Source of the DNA: Nipponacmea schrenckii | Taxonomy: Eukaryota > Mollusca > Gastropoda > Lottiidae | Reading direction: 5' to 3' | DNA: 64,000 nt | NCBI GenBank assembly: GCA_030562195.1 | Contig: CM060200.1 | Location: forward strand, 8,432,001 to 8,496,000 | In this document: in pieces, positions 49,101 to 63,359 of the stretch | Numbering within the stretch: position 1 is the first letter of the stretch | Layout: each line of letters begins with the position of its first letter | Position numbers and translations under genes: made by a program | The notes under the pieces: generated by a model | Databases searched by the model: none | Told to the model about the DNA's origin: nothing | The model's input: only the letters and a program-made list of their open reading frames with translations

Positions 49101-51765
49101 ATTAGAAAGCATAACGAAGTTCACATCCATGCCACGGGATAGTTTGAAGATTATCCTGGGGTTAGAGACACACGAATATCGTAATCACCCACTTTAAACC
49201 CTCAAAACACACACTCTTTTGCCTATAGCTGGCTGTAGATTTTAGTTGGAGAGAACGGTGAGGGGAAATAGTCCCGTCCTACTTTTACTTCAGAATATAT
49301 ATCTCTTATACATCAGTGTTAAAACAGTTGTTTGGAATCTGTTACAAATGTCGTTCATAGCTTTGGAGTCACAAGGTTGGCAGGTAAGTCAAGATATTAT
49401 TTATCTTTTTTGTTTACACTTTTATTACGGACGATATGATGAGGAAGTTGACAGGAGATTCACGTCAGTAAAACGTCCTGTCGTAGAATGACTGTTACCT
49501 CCGGCAAACCATTTTATTTATTATACCTACGCCATCTTATAACCCATTCCAAATACTTTTTGCATATCTCAAGGATCCCATTCCATCTAACGTGTATTAC
49601 CCACGGGCCTATTTTGCAGCCCGAGGGGACGTAATTGTTGAACACAGTTGAAATATTAGCTGATCACTTTAGATTGAAGTGACGGATGGAAGGATTCAAG
49701 TGATATATATTAAGAGTCTAATGACCTATTGAAGTCTATAACAACTAACTCCTGCAGTGTTACACTATTTATCTATTCTACTCTATTAAATTCTGTGTTT
49801 TGTGAGATATTTTCTAAGTGGAGTTTTAAAAGGTGTTTAATCTTGTATTTTACAACAATGTGCTATGGATTTTCTTCTCTGTTTTGCGGAATAATTATCA
49901 TATCTTACATAACTGCAAGGAATTTCTAAAAAATATTTATTGATGCTTCAATTTATAACAATATTTATTTAGTTATTGTTGATATATCTATGTTTTCTTT
50001 TTTGTATGAAACTTCCCCTTTTTTTAATAGAACAGGGTTAGTCCATAATATTTACTTTAAATTCAGCCTGTGTTTATTATGTTCCTGAAAACTGTATTTT
50101 AATTCTAGGAAAATAAGAATTTTATAACAGAAATTAGGAACTTCGTCATTTTTATATATATTTTGTGAAACTTGGAAGAGACTTTCATAATTTTGGACAA
50201 CTGATAGACTTTGGATTTTGAATTGAAAGTTCTAAATATATCAAGAATTAAAAATCATTTGTGTATTTGATAAAACCTTCATTCCTTAATTTAATTCTAG
50301 ACGGAAAATAACAAAATCTATGTTTTTTTGACTTAGAACTCAAATTGTTTGCTTTCGAAGATTTCCATCAAAAAAATTGACACTTGAAAATAATGTATCA
50401 TAATTTTAAAATGCTTAAATACAAATCATTTATATATCAAGAATGAAAATTAAAATTTCAATCCACTATAAAACTAGAAAAGTTGTAATTTCTGAAAATT
50501 ACAAAAACACAAGCCAGATAGTGTCATGTTGATAACTTCTAAAGTACTTGAAACAATTTTCCCATAGTGTCCATTATGTATTTCGCCTTAGGTAAAACTT
50601 GCCGAATTCTTTTTCCCTTCCACTTTAACACCGACTTTTATTTTGCGAATCAAGTCAGTGAAAAAGATTAAAGTTTTCTATTGTAGTTAGCCAGCAGTAG
50701 AGAAAGAAAAACTTGGCAGGGGACAGTTTCTAATTACTTTCAACAACTTGGAAGTTGTTTTCAAAGTTTTCTCGCATATTTTACAAGCGATTCTTCATTT
50801 GCTCACATTTGCTGATATTCTCATAATCCGCATTAATGAAGTCAATTTTAGCCACTTTAAAGTCAATCAGCGTAAACTAGATTTAATTGATGGGACGAGA
50901 AAAAAGGCAAAAACTCTCAGAAATGAAAGACTAAAAGTTCAGCAGGGATTATAAAATAAAGAGTTATTTGATATGATTTGGTTTCTTGTTGTTGATAATT
51001 TTAAAATTTTGTTGTTTTAAGGGAAGAAATTTTCTAAAATCTAATGCGAACAATTTTGAATGAAAGCACTTACACGAATTTGTTATTTGAATATATATGT
51101 AAATTAGCTTCTACTTATAAAAATCCAAGTTTGTCATAAATATACAAGGTAAGGAGATATATGAAATTGTGTAGGCTATACATGTAGTAGGCCCTATATC
51201 AAATTTAAAAACATAAAAAAAAATAAATTGACATTGAAAAAGATTTATGTAGCTCTTTTTTGTCTTGTATATATTTACCACATAATATGATAATATTTAA
51301 ATACCAAAACTTTGATAAACTCTTAATAAATTCTGAACAGTTGGATATGCTTTTTTTGAGTTATAACATAAAAAGTTTATTAAGTTATAATGAACATACT
51401 GAATACACTTATTGAGTTCAAGTGTTAAGTGATAAACATTCTTGAAATTGTTCCTATTGTACAAGTCATTTAACAATTAAGTGTGCTTAGGCTCAGTGTG
51501 ATTTTATCATCAAAATTATAAACGGATCGTTTCATTCAATTTTCGGTATATTTTTCTCATAAAAATCATTTTTCATGTTATTTAAATTCATGCCAACCGT
51601 CCGATTATTGTGGTTTCAAAATGAAATTTTCATGGTTATGTTTAAATCAACTATCCACTCAAACAATGTTAACGTACGTTTGGTAGAAGAACAATTTTCA
51701 GGTGCTATTACTGTAGAAGAGGAAACTAATTACTACGAAATTATATTTATACATGGACCCTATAA
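46171..51765. other. Intergenic, no gene recognised
   Basis: ORFs up to 113 codons (for example 47173-47514 minus) have no recognisable motifs. A candidate donor (ggcag|gtaagt) follows a short open frame at 49348-49383 (see findings). Confidence 0.45.
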
Positions 51766-51850
51766 TATTCATTAACAAATAGTATTCATTAACAAATAGT
51801 ATTCATTAACAAATAGTATTCATTAACAAATAGTATTCATTAACAAATAG
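51766..51850 (+). repeat. Perfect 5 x 17-bp minisatellite
   Basis: Five exact copies of tattcattaacaaatag (17 bp), totalling 85 bp with no mismatch. A degenerate sixth start (taatcattta) follows. Confidence 0.97.
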
Positions 51851-53399
51851 TAATCATTTATAAATTATAATGTATTCCCAATGTTTTCGGAATTGTAGAA
51901 AAAAGTGGTCATAGCAAGCATGGAATATACATGATATACCTAATGCATAACCAAAGCGCTTTCATATTGACAATATTGTGTTATTCTATCAATAACATCA
52001 CACCACAAAGTTTAATAGCTTTCGGCTTTCTTTTATATTATTTATTGTATCAAGAGCATAACATATCATGTATAACTTCATACCAGAAAATAAAATTCCG
52101 AAAAGTAAAATTTAGAAAATATCTTTCATTATTCTTTGTGTAAAAATTGACAATTTTCATGAAGTGTTGAACATGTTTTCACCATTTCTGCTTCATTTCT
52201 AATCTAAAATCTCTTCCTTTTATACTTGTGATTAAAACACAGCGACCAATTTCCAGCGACAACCTTCCTCAATTATCCCGATATTATCAAAGACTTTGCG
52301 TATGATAATTATGTATCATTGTACCAGATTAAAATCACACTCGCCGTTTATTCTTTCTTTCCGTTTTTGTCAAACACAGTCTCAAATTTTTGATAAGCCG
52401 TGGAAATCTAAAAAATTAAAAACACAAAATATGAAACGAAAGTATTGTGTGAGGATTGTCAGTAAGAATTCGACACAGTGTTTGTAACTGACAACTTATA
52501 ATCAGCGTCTAAACGACTTTCTGTCACTTGAACAAACCTTCATCATAATACATACATTTAAAAAAAAACATTTTGAATTTTGACTGACAGATTTCTGTGT
52601 TCCCTGAATATCATATTGTAAAAAGTTAAGATGTAGGAAACACAATATTAAGAAGTATATTAAAATGAAGCTCTTCAAGTTTGTCTTTTCGGTTTTCTTT
52701 AAGTTACTAAGATATCTTGCGAAAATATTTCTTTATTGAAAATATAATTTTTAAATAGTGGTAGAAATCTAAATAATCAACTTTCGTCGAAATATTTTCA
52801 TATCTAAAGAGCAAGATCTTAAGAAAAATTTGAAATGGAAAAATAATAACCTTTGCTTTCTTGCTCTGAACACAGAACTAATTTTGTCGGCTTCATAATG
52901 TTAAGTTAGGCTGTTCGTTTGATGTTTGGTATGGCAAGAGGTACTTGTTTCAATCATATAACAAAACATTGAAATACACCAAGCATTCTTCAGCTTAGCA
53001 CAGAACAAGTTGGTTTATTTGTGCACAAACTACTTAGTTAAGAAAAATCCCTAGAAATTTGTCATCTGCTAGCTTCAGTCCCCACTATACAAGCAAAAAT
53101 TTGAATAGATGGAGAATTATTTTTTCATCCCTTTTTTTCTATGTGAATTAAATATTTACCTTAGAACGGTGTTAAATAAGATAGAGTCCGTCTTTCTATA
53201 TGTTTCTTTTAAGCCTTCTGTCCAAATAAATTCACCGTCGTCTTTCACTATACATGTATAGCTTATCTGTAGAAAGTGGCCAATTCTCTTTTACCAAAGA
53301 AAAACATAATATCGTATTAAAAGGGAGAAAATAAAAAATTTAAATATTTAAAATCTCGTCCAAATATAATATTTAAACCATTATTTAGCAAGATCGATG
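51851..53399. other. Intergenic, no gene recognised
   Basis: AT-rich sequence with short ORFs only (for example 51931-52143, 52296-52487). No motif recognised. Confidence 0.45.
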
Positions 53400-53955
53400 G
53401 TATTGGTATTCATAACTAAACCATTGTTATTCATAACAAATTTTGTTTATACTAATAAACCATTGTTATTCATAACGAATTCTGTATTTAGAAATAAACC
53501 ATTGGTATTTATTGTAACGAATTCCGTTTTAAATATAAAAAAGCAACGATAATCATAATGCATACTGCAATGTATTAACAAATAAACCATTGGTATTCAA
53601 ATGAATTCAGTATTTACTTATAAACCATTGGTATTCATAATGAATTCAGTATTTACTAATAAACCATTGGTATTCATAATGAATTCAGTATTTACTAATA
53701 AATTAATGGTATTCATAATGACTTCAGTATTTACTAACAAACCATTGGTATTCAAATGAATTCAGTATTTACTAATAAACCATTGGTATTCATAATGAAT
53801 TCAGTATTTACTAATAAACCATCGGTATTCATAATGAATTCAGTATCTACTAATAAACCATTGGTATTTATAATGAATTCAGTATTTACTTATAAACCAT
53901 TGGTATTTATAATGAATTCAGTATTTACTAATAAACTATTGGTCATAACGAATTC
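53400..53955 (+). repeat. Minisatellite, 39-bp unit
   Basis: About 12 copies of aaaccattggtattcataat then gaattcagtatttactaat. Because 39 is a multiple of three, one frame stays open and encodes a 13-residue repeat (MNSVFTNKPLVFI) at 53756-53950. This is a repeat artefact, not a supported gene. Confidence 0.95.
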
Positions 53956-56900
53956 TTTATTTGAAAATCTCAGGTCAAAATGTTGTCCACTTTATCAGAG
54001 GATCCATTGTATTCCGTGGTTCTTTTAACTTAAATAATCTCTTTTCAAGTGTATAATAACATTACTGTGGGATTTGACTTTCTGATTTAATTGTACAAGA
54101 CTATTGAAGATACAACATGATTTCCAACCAACAAACGATTTAAGAAGTTTTTTTCATTTGAATCAAATTAGATTAGGGGAATTTGTGTACAAGTAAAACA
54201 AGTTAAGTTCCAAAAAGCAGTCTGTAGAAGATGAAATTTGTTTAACTTTGATCCAGAAAACATCTGTAAATTTGATTGGGAAGTTTTCAAGACAAATAAT
54301 AATTTGTGTAATCAAACACGTAGAATGTAGAATAAAAACTCATTCCTTTCTACAACCAAATTGAATTTCTCTGTCTAAATTCTCTTCTAAAAGCAGCGAG
54401 TGTTTGCCTCTTCTAAATACTAGACGAGTGAAATATGAAATTATAGGAATTATCGCCCTTGACACGACTCGACCCAATCTTGTGATAAATTACAGTTAAT
54501 TGTTTGGGCGGGTCACATGTAAATTATTGACCGTTCATTTCCTTTTCGATTCATGGAGACTTTCTTCGTTTTTTCTATTTTCTGAAAACGGAACCAGTAT
54601 GGGAAATTTATCATCAGCATGCGATGTGATTATCACTTTCATCCTCTAGATTTCTGAAAGCAACTTAAAAGCAAATTTTCTTTCTTTTCATTTCTTCTTT
54701 GAGCCATACTTGTTCACGGTTCCGTTTCTAAAGTCTGCTAAATTGGATTGGTTAGTTGTTGATTTCAGCCGATAATCGTTTTGTCCTTTTCACCACTTGT
54801 GTCAATTGATGCCTTCAATATCTGATTGGCACAAATAGATTCTCTTGGAATTATTTTCAACAGTTGATCTGATATCAATTGTGCCAATATGGTCTGCATC
54901 ACTCATGCTTGCAAGTGTTCCTTCGCATCATGATTTATTGTTTTTTCATGGTTTCGTGTTTTGTATTTCGCCTTACAAAGGATATGAGCAATGTAAAACG
55001 TTTTTTGAATTGTTATTTTAAGTTATAAGAATTGGTATATGAGCCTCAATATAGCGCTGTAGTCTATTAGTACTATTTTGAGGTTGATATTCTAATCCTA
55101 TAAAGTAGAAATATAGAAAATATTTACAAAATATTCGTTTTGCTCAGACTTTGCTGTATTATGATACAGCGTTTTGATCTCATCAAACACAGTGGTCGAA
55201 TTGAGTATATATAAAAACACAACGTATTAAAATTGCAAAAATAATTTTTTTTTGTGTATATCAAACTTCAAACAATTGCTGTATTATAGGCTAATAAACA
55301 TTAGTGTATACAAATTACAATGAATGTATATTAACATAAAAAAAATACACCAATGGCAAAAACAAATTATGCAATGGAAGTTAAGTTGAGTTTTTGATAG
55401 GTATTATCCAATAAAGTCTACATGTTTACCATTTTTTTTAGTTTTCTGGGCTGCTAAATTTTCAAGAATTACAATACGTCATTTCCGGTCTGTAAATATA
55501 AACAATCCTTGAAAGTAATAACATATTTACTCTGGAGAAATTCAGCTCAGTTCAATAAATTTCTTTACAAATCAGCAAGTTTCAATAAAACATCATTTTA
55601 AATAATCGAATTCTCTGTAATATACATAAAGTATTACTGGCTTGTTTTTAGTTTTTAAGAAGATCAACAAACATAAATCAATGTCAACATCCGGTTATCT
55701 TTTCTATCTTTTTTATGAAGAGCTCGAAAAAATGGATATATTTTTGTAGATTGTCAATAAGTTCATAACATCGATAAACAGTGTCATTATAAATATTTAC
55801 CCCATTTCTTATAACTCGATCACGTGGTCTCTTCTTTCGTTTCATGTTGAGAAATACGGTTCATGTTTTTTATTAATTAATTACTTTGTAAAGGGCGTCA
55901 AATTTCAATATTTGTTTTGTATACAGTCTGAATCCTTTCCATAGAAATCGGATATCAACTCGGAAGCTATCCTTTACGCCGAATTAATGAAATCTAGTCG
56001 CTTCTGTTAACATGACGAAATAAGATTTAGAAAACATAAATGAAACCTTATTTCAAGAAAACAACTTAGTTTTGGTTTTCATTCAGCGACAAATTCGCAA
56101 TTATGACTGGCATTCAGCGCTTGATTTCAACCCCTCACAAGACGATGATAAGGGAAAAAATAACAAGCGAACGAGTTATCTCAAGTCTCCTTTAACATGG
56201 TAACAGTTGACTATTCATGTAACCAATTTAACACCATTGAATGTCGAACTGAAGCAATCTGTGTGTTAATTTACAGGAAAAGCTTGTTATCATTACAGTG
56301 TCAATAGAGAATGACACAAAACAATAACCTGGTCAGTTAAAATGTTTAAAACCCGCATGATTTTAGCACCATCCGGAGTGGCAGTTCAACAAAACTTCAT
56401 TTCCAAATTCTTTTCCAATAATTAAGAAGACTTTTGATAAACATAACGGTTCCACAAATACCCCATTCTTGGTAAATATTCCTTACACTTGAAGATCAAG
56501 ACCAAACATGGATTTCGAGTCAACTTGTATTAATTATTAGCTATTCAGTGAGTTAATGTAATGTGTGCTCTGATGAAAACTGATTCAGCACTGCGATTAC
56601 TATCAATATAAATATGGGCCGTAGATTATGCGATATGAAAGTTTTACGTTTTACTGTTTGAAATAACGTACACAACGTGTCATTACTTCAAATGAACCTG
56701 AACATTTTTTTTGTGAAAGGTCTGTCGATGACATATAGACGAACTGAAGGCATATATTTAATCAAAATGGTCCAGCGCTGTATACCTAAAATATTTAACT
56801 TAAAAATTATGTTTCGAAGAGACAATCATATTCGCAAATGAAATGATCTTGATTTTAGCCATAATTTTATGATCATTAATAAACTTGATACTCTCAAGTG

Positions 56901-59900
56901 GAAGATGCCGCTTGAATGGTAGAGAATGCTTTCTCATTTATGCATTATTATGAATAGATTTGTTGGTAGAACTCGTGGTTGAAGAGCTTTTGGATGTAAA
57001 CATACTTTTGATGTTATATGAAGGAACTTGTGTGCCTTCATTTCCTCATGGAAGAACAATATTTAAAATGTTAAAACATTAAAAATGGAAGTTCAATACG
57101 TTCCTCTTACAGCATATTTTCAGCAATATGGTCATTTGCATGCTATCTAGAGTTAATACACAAGTTCATTTATCAAACCAATCAATGACTAGTACAATAG
57201 CTATAAATTCCATATTGAACAGTTGTCTTTGATGTTGTTGAAAATAAATTTCAAGTATGAAAATATCATGTGTTTAGAGTTGAATTAAGTATAGAAATAA
57301 ACTAGGAGGAATAATAGAAGTGTTATTTTAATATTTAGATAATACAATAAATAAATATATTGACTTAAAGACAATCAACTGATCAGTGGAAGAGTCAACA
57401 GTCTAGTATTGACTTCTGTTATCTTAGTCTAACTATTGGCGAGTTTCTTTATTCAATTTATTGATTCGAATTAAGTTATTCAGACTAAATATGATAATAA
57501 TTATTAATCTTATTTAATTACAAATATACATAGAAACTGTTGTTACATCCTAAATAATAAAATAATAGCTTTTGTTTCTGGAATTTTTCTTCATTTGACT
57601 TGTGGTTTATTGGGAAATGTAAACTGTTCCAATGTTTAATTTCAAGCATTTTGAAGCATCTTTTCCGATGTTTGTTACGTGCTCTATTTTAACCATCGGC
57701 AATGACTTTTTCCAACTTTTCATTTATAAGATAAATTGTTTAAAATACAAACTATAGTGAATACTGGCCTTTTAAATGCTAATGTACATGATGCAAGAGT
57801 GCAAAGTTGGGAAGGCAAATAAAACAAAAAGATTTTTAATTAGTTTTAATCTATGAAAGTAACATGAATGCCATGTTTATTTTTTAATGTCAATCTTATC
57901 ATAAATTGACAAGTGTTTATTTTCACCTGTTTACTTTTGTTTACTTCTTATCACCTGTCTATAGTTTATATATAGAGCTTTAGATATCAGCTACTGTACT
58001 TTTAACCCCCACCCTCCGGCTATCTCCATTGACTTTCAATATAAACTCTATTACTTCTGTATTGTGATAATAATTTTGACAATTAAATCGTTCTGAATTG
58101 GGGGGTGATGTAATATAACGTCACAGATACTTACATAATGTATGATGAGTGCTGATTGAAAAGGGAGATAATTCTTTAAATAAATATCATTAAAATCTTG
58201 ATTAAAAGATAATCGGTCTAAAATTTACACGTTGTAAAATTCCTAAAATCTCTCTTAGGTGATTTCTAGAATATTTCATTCGTGGGCTCTAATATCATAT
58301 ATTAAAATTGGCTGTTTCTTACTTTCATTGGTTAAATGTTATCTCCAGGTCCTATAAGAGACATAATGCAGATAGTGTATGCAAGCGACACCGTTCCAAA
58401 GAATGGTACACAAAATCACCCTACAAGTAGAAAAATATGGAAAAAGAAGTTGACTGTTTTGTGTTGATGATAATACAGTGTGTTGATATGGTCACATGTC
58501 AGGTTAAAAGCTATTAAAATCTATTAATGATAAATAGTTTCATCTCACGCTATCATCTTATCATAGAAAGCTTTACCTTTATTCCCTCCATTACTTTTCA
58601 TTTGTTTGAAGGCGCAATTCAAGTGTACGCTTCACGAATTGGAATTAAATGCAGCACCGTTTGGGGGAGCAAATGGATTTCCAATAACTGAGCTCTTATA
58701 TGGCCGTATCTGGGAAAATCGCTGGATAGTCCACGATCACTGTTGATCTCCGTTGCTCAATCTCGTTTTTCAAGTAGATATTGGACGACGCCATTCACCT
58801 GGGTTCGGGATTACAGTTGCCCGTGATCGGTTAACACTTTTATAATTTTATTGGTATATATGATTCCAAATTTGCCGAAATTTTTCAGGTGCAGCCATTA
58901 TTAAACTATTTTTTTTAAGTTTTCAAGATATATTCGTTGTACATCTGCATTGACACTGAATTTGATTCAACTGACATTAAATGCAAACAATCTGCGCCTT
59001 TTTTGAAGGAGCAGTATGGTTAGATTTATTCAATATGAATGGATTGAGAATTTGTAGAGAATTTTATTGTTTCAAACTAATAAAATATCTGATTGGGAAA
59101 CCGCCATATCCGGTTTCTAAACCAAATTGTATTTTTGATCAAAAGACGAGAAATGGGTGGTTTTTATTTCTGCTGAAATTTGCTAATTTTTGAAGAGAGG
59201 ATATTGAGACCATTGTGAACATATCTCATTAGTACATCTCGGATTATTTTTCATAGAAAATCTGTCATGCCTTTGGCATACAAAGGGACGCAATCAGTCC
59301 ATTAGTCAACTGAGCTTGTCCCCGCGAGGGTTAATTTCGCACAAAGGTCACGTGCCTGAGCTTTTTAAGCGATAGTCGTTTCACAAATGTGGGATTTATT
59401 CATTATCATCTTTTGAAAAATAAAACCTAAAGTATTTATTCCTATTAAGAAGTTCATTACAAGCTGTGAACAGTTCAAACGTTACAACTCTTTCTTTCTA
59501 TTCATCTCGTGGTTTTGTATAACAAATTCTCAAAATGTAATCATAATGTACGGGCCGAAGAAAGTGTTTCTTAAAAACTAACAAAATACAAAGTTAACAT
59601 GGCAAAGATCAACGATAAACACTGAGACAAAGTATAACAAGACAAGTTTACAAGACTTCGTAAAGAAATGCAATTGGAATTAATTATTAAAATCTTTTTA
59701 GTTTTAACTTTCATTCATATGCAAGGCCTGAATTCATTTCTAATTGCTTTAGGTGATTATTAAAAATCACACGAGAACAGGTGCTATTAAAAATATAGAT
59801 AAATAAAGTTTAAGAAGAGCAGTAATTAATATGGTGATTGATTGAATTTGAAATTAATGATATTTTATAGTTGGTCAAAACCTTGAGGGCCTCATGATCT

Positions 59901-62900
59901 GTTAAGTAATTAACAAGTTTCATAATTACTCTTCGACATTTACAACTTTTAATTACTCATTTTCTCAGTACTTTTTAATTTAACAACGTCAATGATTTTC
60001 AAATGTGATAAAAAAGAAAAAAGATAAAAAAAAGGAGAATCAATTTGGTTTTCGTTTTCTTTATTCTCATTTTATATTGGCCTATAACAAATTCTTTATA
60101 CATTTTTGTTCATTTTTAAAGGATTAAGTCGTCAAAATAACCAGTTTCTTTTCTAGTGGATAGAATATTACAGTCTTTCTTTTCATTGTCAAATTAAATA
60201 TCTATATACAGTCTTCTGAATTTTTACCAAAGCAAATATATGTTGACGATTACATCACATGAAAGATTGAAAAATCCAGAATCAATATGGAATGGCATTA
60301 CAGTATTAAGAAACCATGATATGTTAAAAATTGTGATAATTACATTTCTGTACATTCCAGTAAATTAAAAAAAAATGACCATTAGAGATTAGATATCTAA
60401 TATTTTTAATTGTAAAATAAAAAAAAACAGTTGTTCAGATCTCTACACTTTTTTCGTGTCGTTTTAAATGTTTCCTTTGCGGAAGATTAAAAATTCATAT
60501 CAATATCATGAAATGAAATTAATATCATAAGCAGTGCAGACCATTTTAATCATAAAAGCCAGGTAACGTGACCTCATCATCTCCTATAGCAGAACATCGG
60601 CCTTATACAGTGAGTGATTTCATTCATTTTACATGATGCCAGTGTCATTATCAGGTAGAGACAAACATCTATCAAACACGTTAACTTGGTGCACAATTAC
60701 AAATAATTAAATAGCTATGATTGATCTGACTGCCACACTTTGACGATTCTTATCTTCATTCTACTTCCATTTATTCTCTTTTTATCGTTGATAATACACA
60801 GTAAAATTAGACCCTAATATTTATTAATATAAAATAAACGTTTCTCTTCTATCTGACGCTTATAATTGGCTTATAGTGATTATAGTCTGAAAATCTCGAC
60901 CATTTATCAACATCGACGTAATCCATACACAATATTTATATATGAATTTAATAATAATTTTTTTGACTGAATATATTGCATAAAAGATTTCTCTTAATGC
61001 TATTCCGTAAATGTATAAGTTATAAACAATGGTCGTTCTAATTAGGGTTAGCAACAGAAATTTTTTGCAATGAATGTTTGATTTCATAACAAATTTCCCA
61101 TTGAGATGGAATTTATCAAAGACTACACAACGCTACTTCTCTTCTAAACTAATTTTGGATTTTGGCACATCTCCTTAATAAAGGAATCACTATTTGGTCT
61201 AAAAAAAATCATGATCATGTATAGTAATAATATTCATGAGTTCGAATGTTAATCATGTCATTCACAAGGCAGTTTCGGTAATGTGATAATGATTTACAAG
61301 GGTATATGACGTTTATATAGTTTTGAGGTTTTCTACAGGCAGATATCTCGGACTAACAAAAATACTTTCACATCTAAACGTTTATTTCTCCACTTCAAAT
61401 CGACATTTGCTACCTGGTGACATCAAAGGCACCGCACTGTTTACTTAATCTATTCGATTCGAATGGAACATTACGTGGATGACGAGTAAGTCCTTTTAGC
61501 TGGCTAGATAATGATAATTGTGCATCATCAACCAACAAACATAGCTAGTTATACATCGATCGTTGAAGAGTTTTCTCAGAGAACGAACAGATCAACTTTT
61601 TACTATTGAGAAAATATCGACTAGCCAACGTATAGTAAACGTCGATTGACACAAAATGAGGTTTTTCATTCAATAGATTTCTCTTAATAAGTGTGTAGCA
61701 GAGGGAGGGAAAATGATATTTACCCACTAAAAGGTTTATGATTGATGAAACTAAGACATATCGCTGCTTTGATCTGTTGTGACGACATCATATCCTCACA
61801 CTTCGCTCAGTTTGAGGCGAAAACTTGATTGAATGATCTTGAATCAAACAGGAATTTTGGAATTAATTTCAAAAGTGTTTTCTTGATAAAAAAATATGAA
61901 GACGTAATGGATTCCCTTTGATGACTAGAGCGAGCAGTTCCTTTGGTTCTGAGAATGTATACACAAGATGTACAAAAACTTCAACGTCGAATAGGAAACA
62001 TTATGTATAGACGGCTGGGTAAATTTTTTCTTCTTCCCTTCTGTGAGCTTTCTCGTGTAAAACTTGTCACAGACGACCAATTTCTTTCCTTGAATAAGTT
62101 AACTAAATACAAATGTATGGCCAAATTGTTCTGTCCTTATGTTGAAAGTTTGAGAGAGAAACGTCTTCAATAATTCTATTATAATTCCGGAATTAACGAA
62201 ATTGGCAAATGCATTCCACACGTCATTGCATCGTAGATTTCTTTAAAATCAAACAAGAATGTAAATAATTAAATAGAGTTGTCTCCCATCATATTGTATT
62301 TCACGCGTCTGAGGTTGAGTTCGATTACCGACAATAGAATAGATCGAATGTTTCAACAAGACGATGGATTCGAGTCTGTATTCATTGAGCTAAAAGAGTT
62401 AGTTCCTTCCCTTGAATTAGTTTCACCAGGGTTATTCCCGAGACTTCCATGGCTAGATTTCAATATTCAGGTTGGCCGATGGCTACACAATTTATAATTT
62501 CTTTATAATTCTCAAATAACTCTTTTCCGATGAATTATTCTGTACATTCAAGTAACTTATTGTGTTTTACGCCTAAATAACGTAGGGCTTCATTTAAACA
62601 TGAAAAGGAATTGTCAAGAATAACTGATATTTTGATGTGCCGATTACATTTAATATAGTTGAAGACAAGAAATTTTTTCAAGACTCATTAAAGGCGTTGA
62701 CTATAAACTTATACGATTATTTCAATGTCTTGTCTTTTGTAGACAGGAAAGAAGTGTTATTTTTCGTATTATTTGTTGAAAAGTTGAAAAAGCCTGTATT
62801 TATTGGCGAACGATTGTAAGATAAGGCACATTGAAACATATAAACTACAACCATTTGTCGCTCAACATCAAACACAAAATGATGGATAGGTGTATGTCAA

Positions 62901-63157
62901 AATGAAGTCGACATTCTTCAAGTGTTGTTCATATTATATACCAGTAAATGAATAAAGTTTTGTAATTTTGTGTGAACAAATAGCTTATTTATTTCTCAGT
63001 TGACCTGACAATTTTTACTTGGTTTATGTCCGGGAAACACATTTTGATATAAATAACACGTTTACAAATACGACTATAACCCACATAATACTTGTATTAG
63101 AAATTGCTCTAATAATAGGATTTTGTAACTTATGTTAGCAAGATTATGCGATAAATT
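53956..63157. other. Long intergenic stretch, no gene recognised
   Basis: About 9 kb with no ORF over 76 codons that looks like a protein. Frames at 61943-62173, 62279-62497 and 62637-62819 lie in series and have somewhat protein-like composition, but no family was recognised. A less AT-rich patch at about 58610-58830 could be a conserved non-coding element, though nothing in the sequence alone proves it. Confidence 0.4.
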
Positions 63158-63290
63158 AAAAAGAAAGAAAAGAAAGAAACAACTTTATTTTACAAGGAAA
63201 CCTAGGTTCACAAGTCCAACGTGACAGGGATCCTTTCTACCAGCCTCTTGGCATTGATCTTTCCCGGATTATCCGTACCCAATTACAGCT
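63158..63290 (-). mobile_element. Retroposon-like 3' end, copy 2 (-)
   Basis: The reverse complement shares ggtacggataat, gaaagatcaatgccaagagg, ctggtagaaaggatc and ggacttgtgaacctagg with 37661-37817, followed by ccttgtaaaataaagttg and a (TTTC)n tail. An AATAAA signal precedes the tail in this copy. Confidence 0.65.
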
Positions 63291-63359
63291 GGTTGGACTG
63301 GAATTATGAGTGAAGATGACTTATTCAAGGTCATAATTATTCCAGTTTCTAACCAACCG
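63291..63359. repeat. Imperfect inverted repeat next to the retroposon-like copy
   Basis: ggttggactggaattatga at the left and tcataattattccag..ctaaccaacc at the right pair imperfectly around a loop of about 20 nt. The structure directly adjoins the 5' side of the minus-strand retroposon-like copy. Confidence 0.6.

Noticed and set aside
61943..62819. Three consecutive short + strand ORFs that might be exons of one gene
   Set aside because: No acceptor/donor pair joining them in frame was found and no family was recognised.
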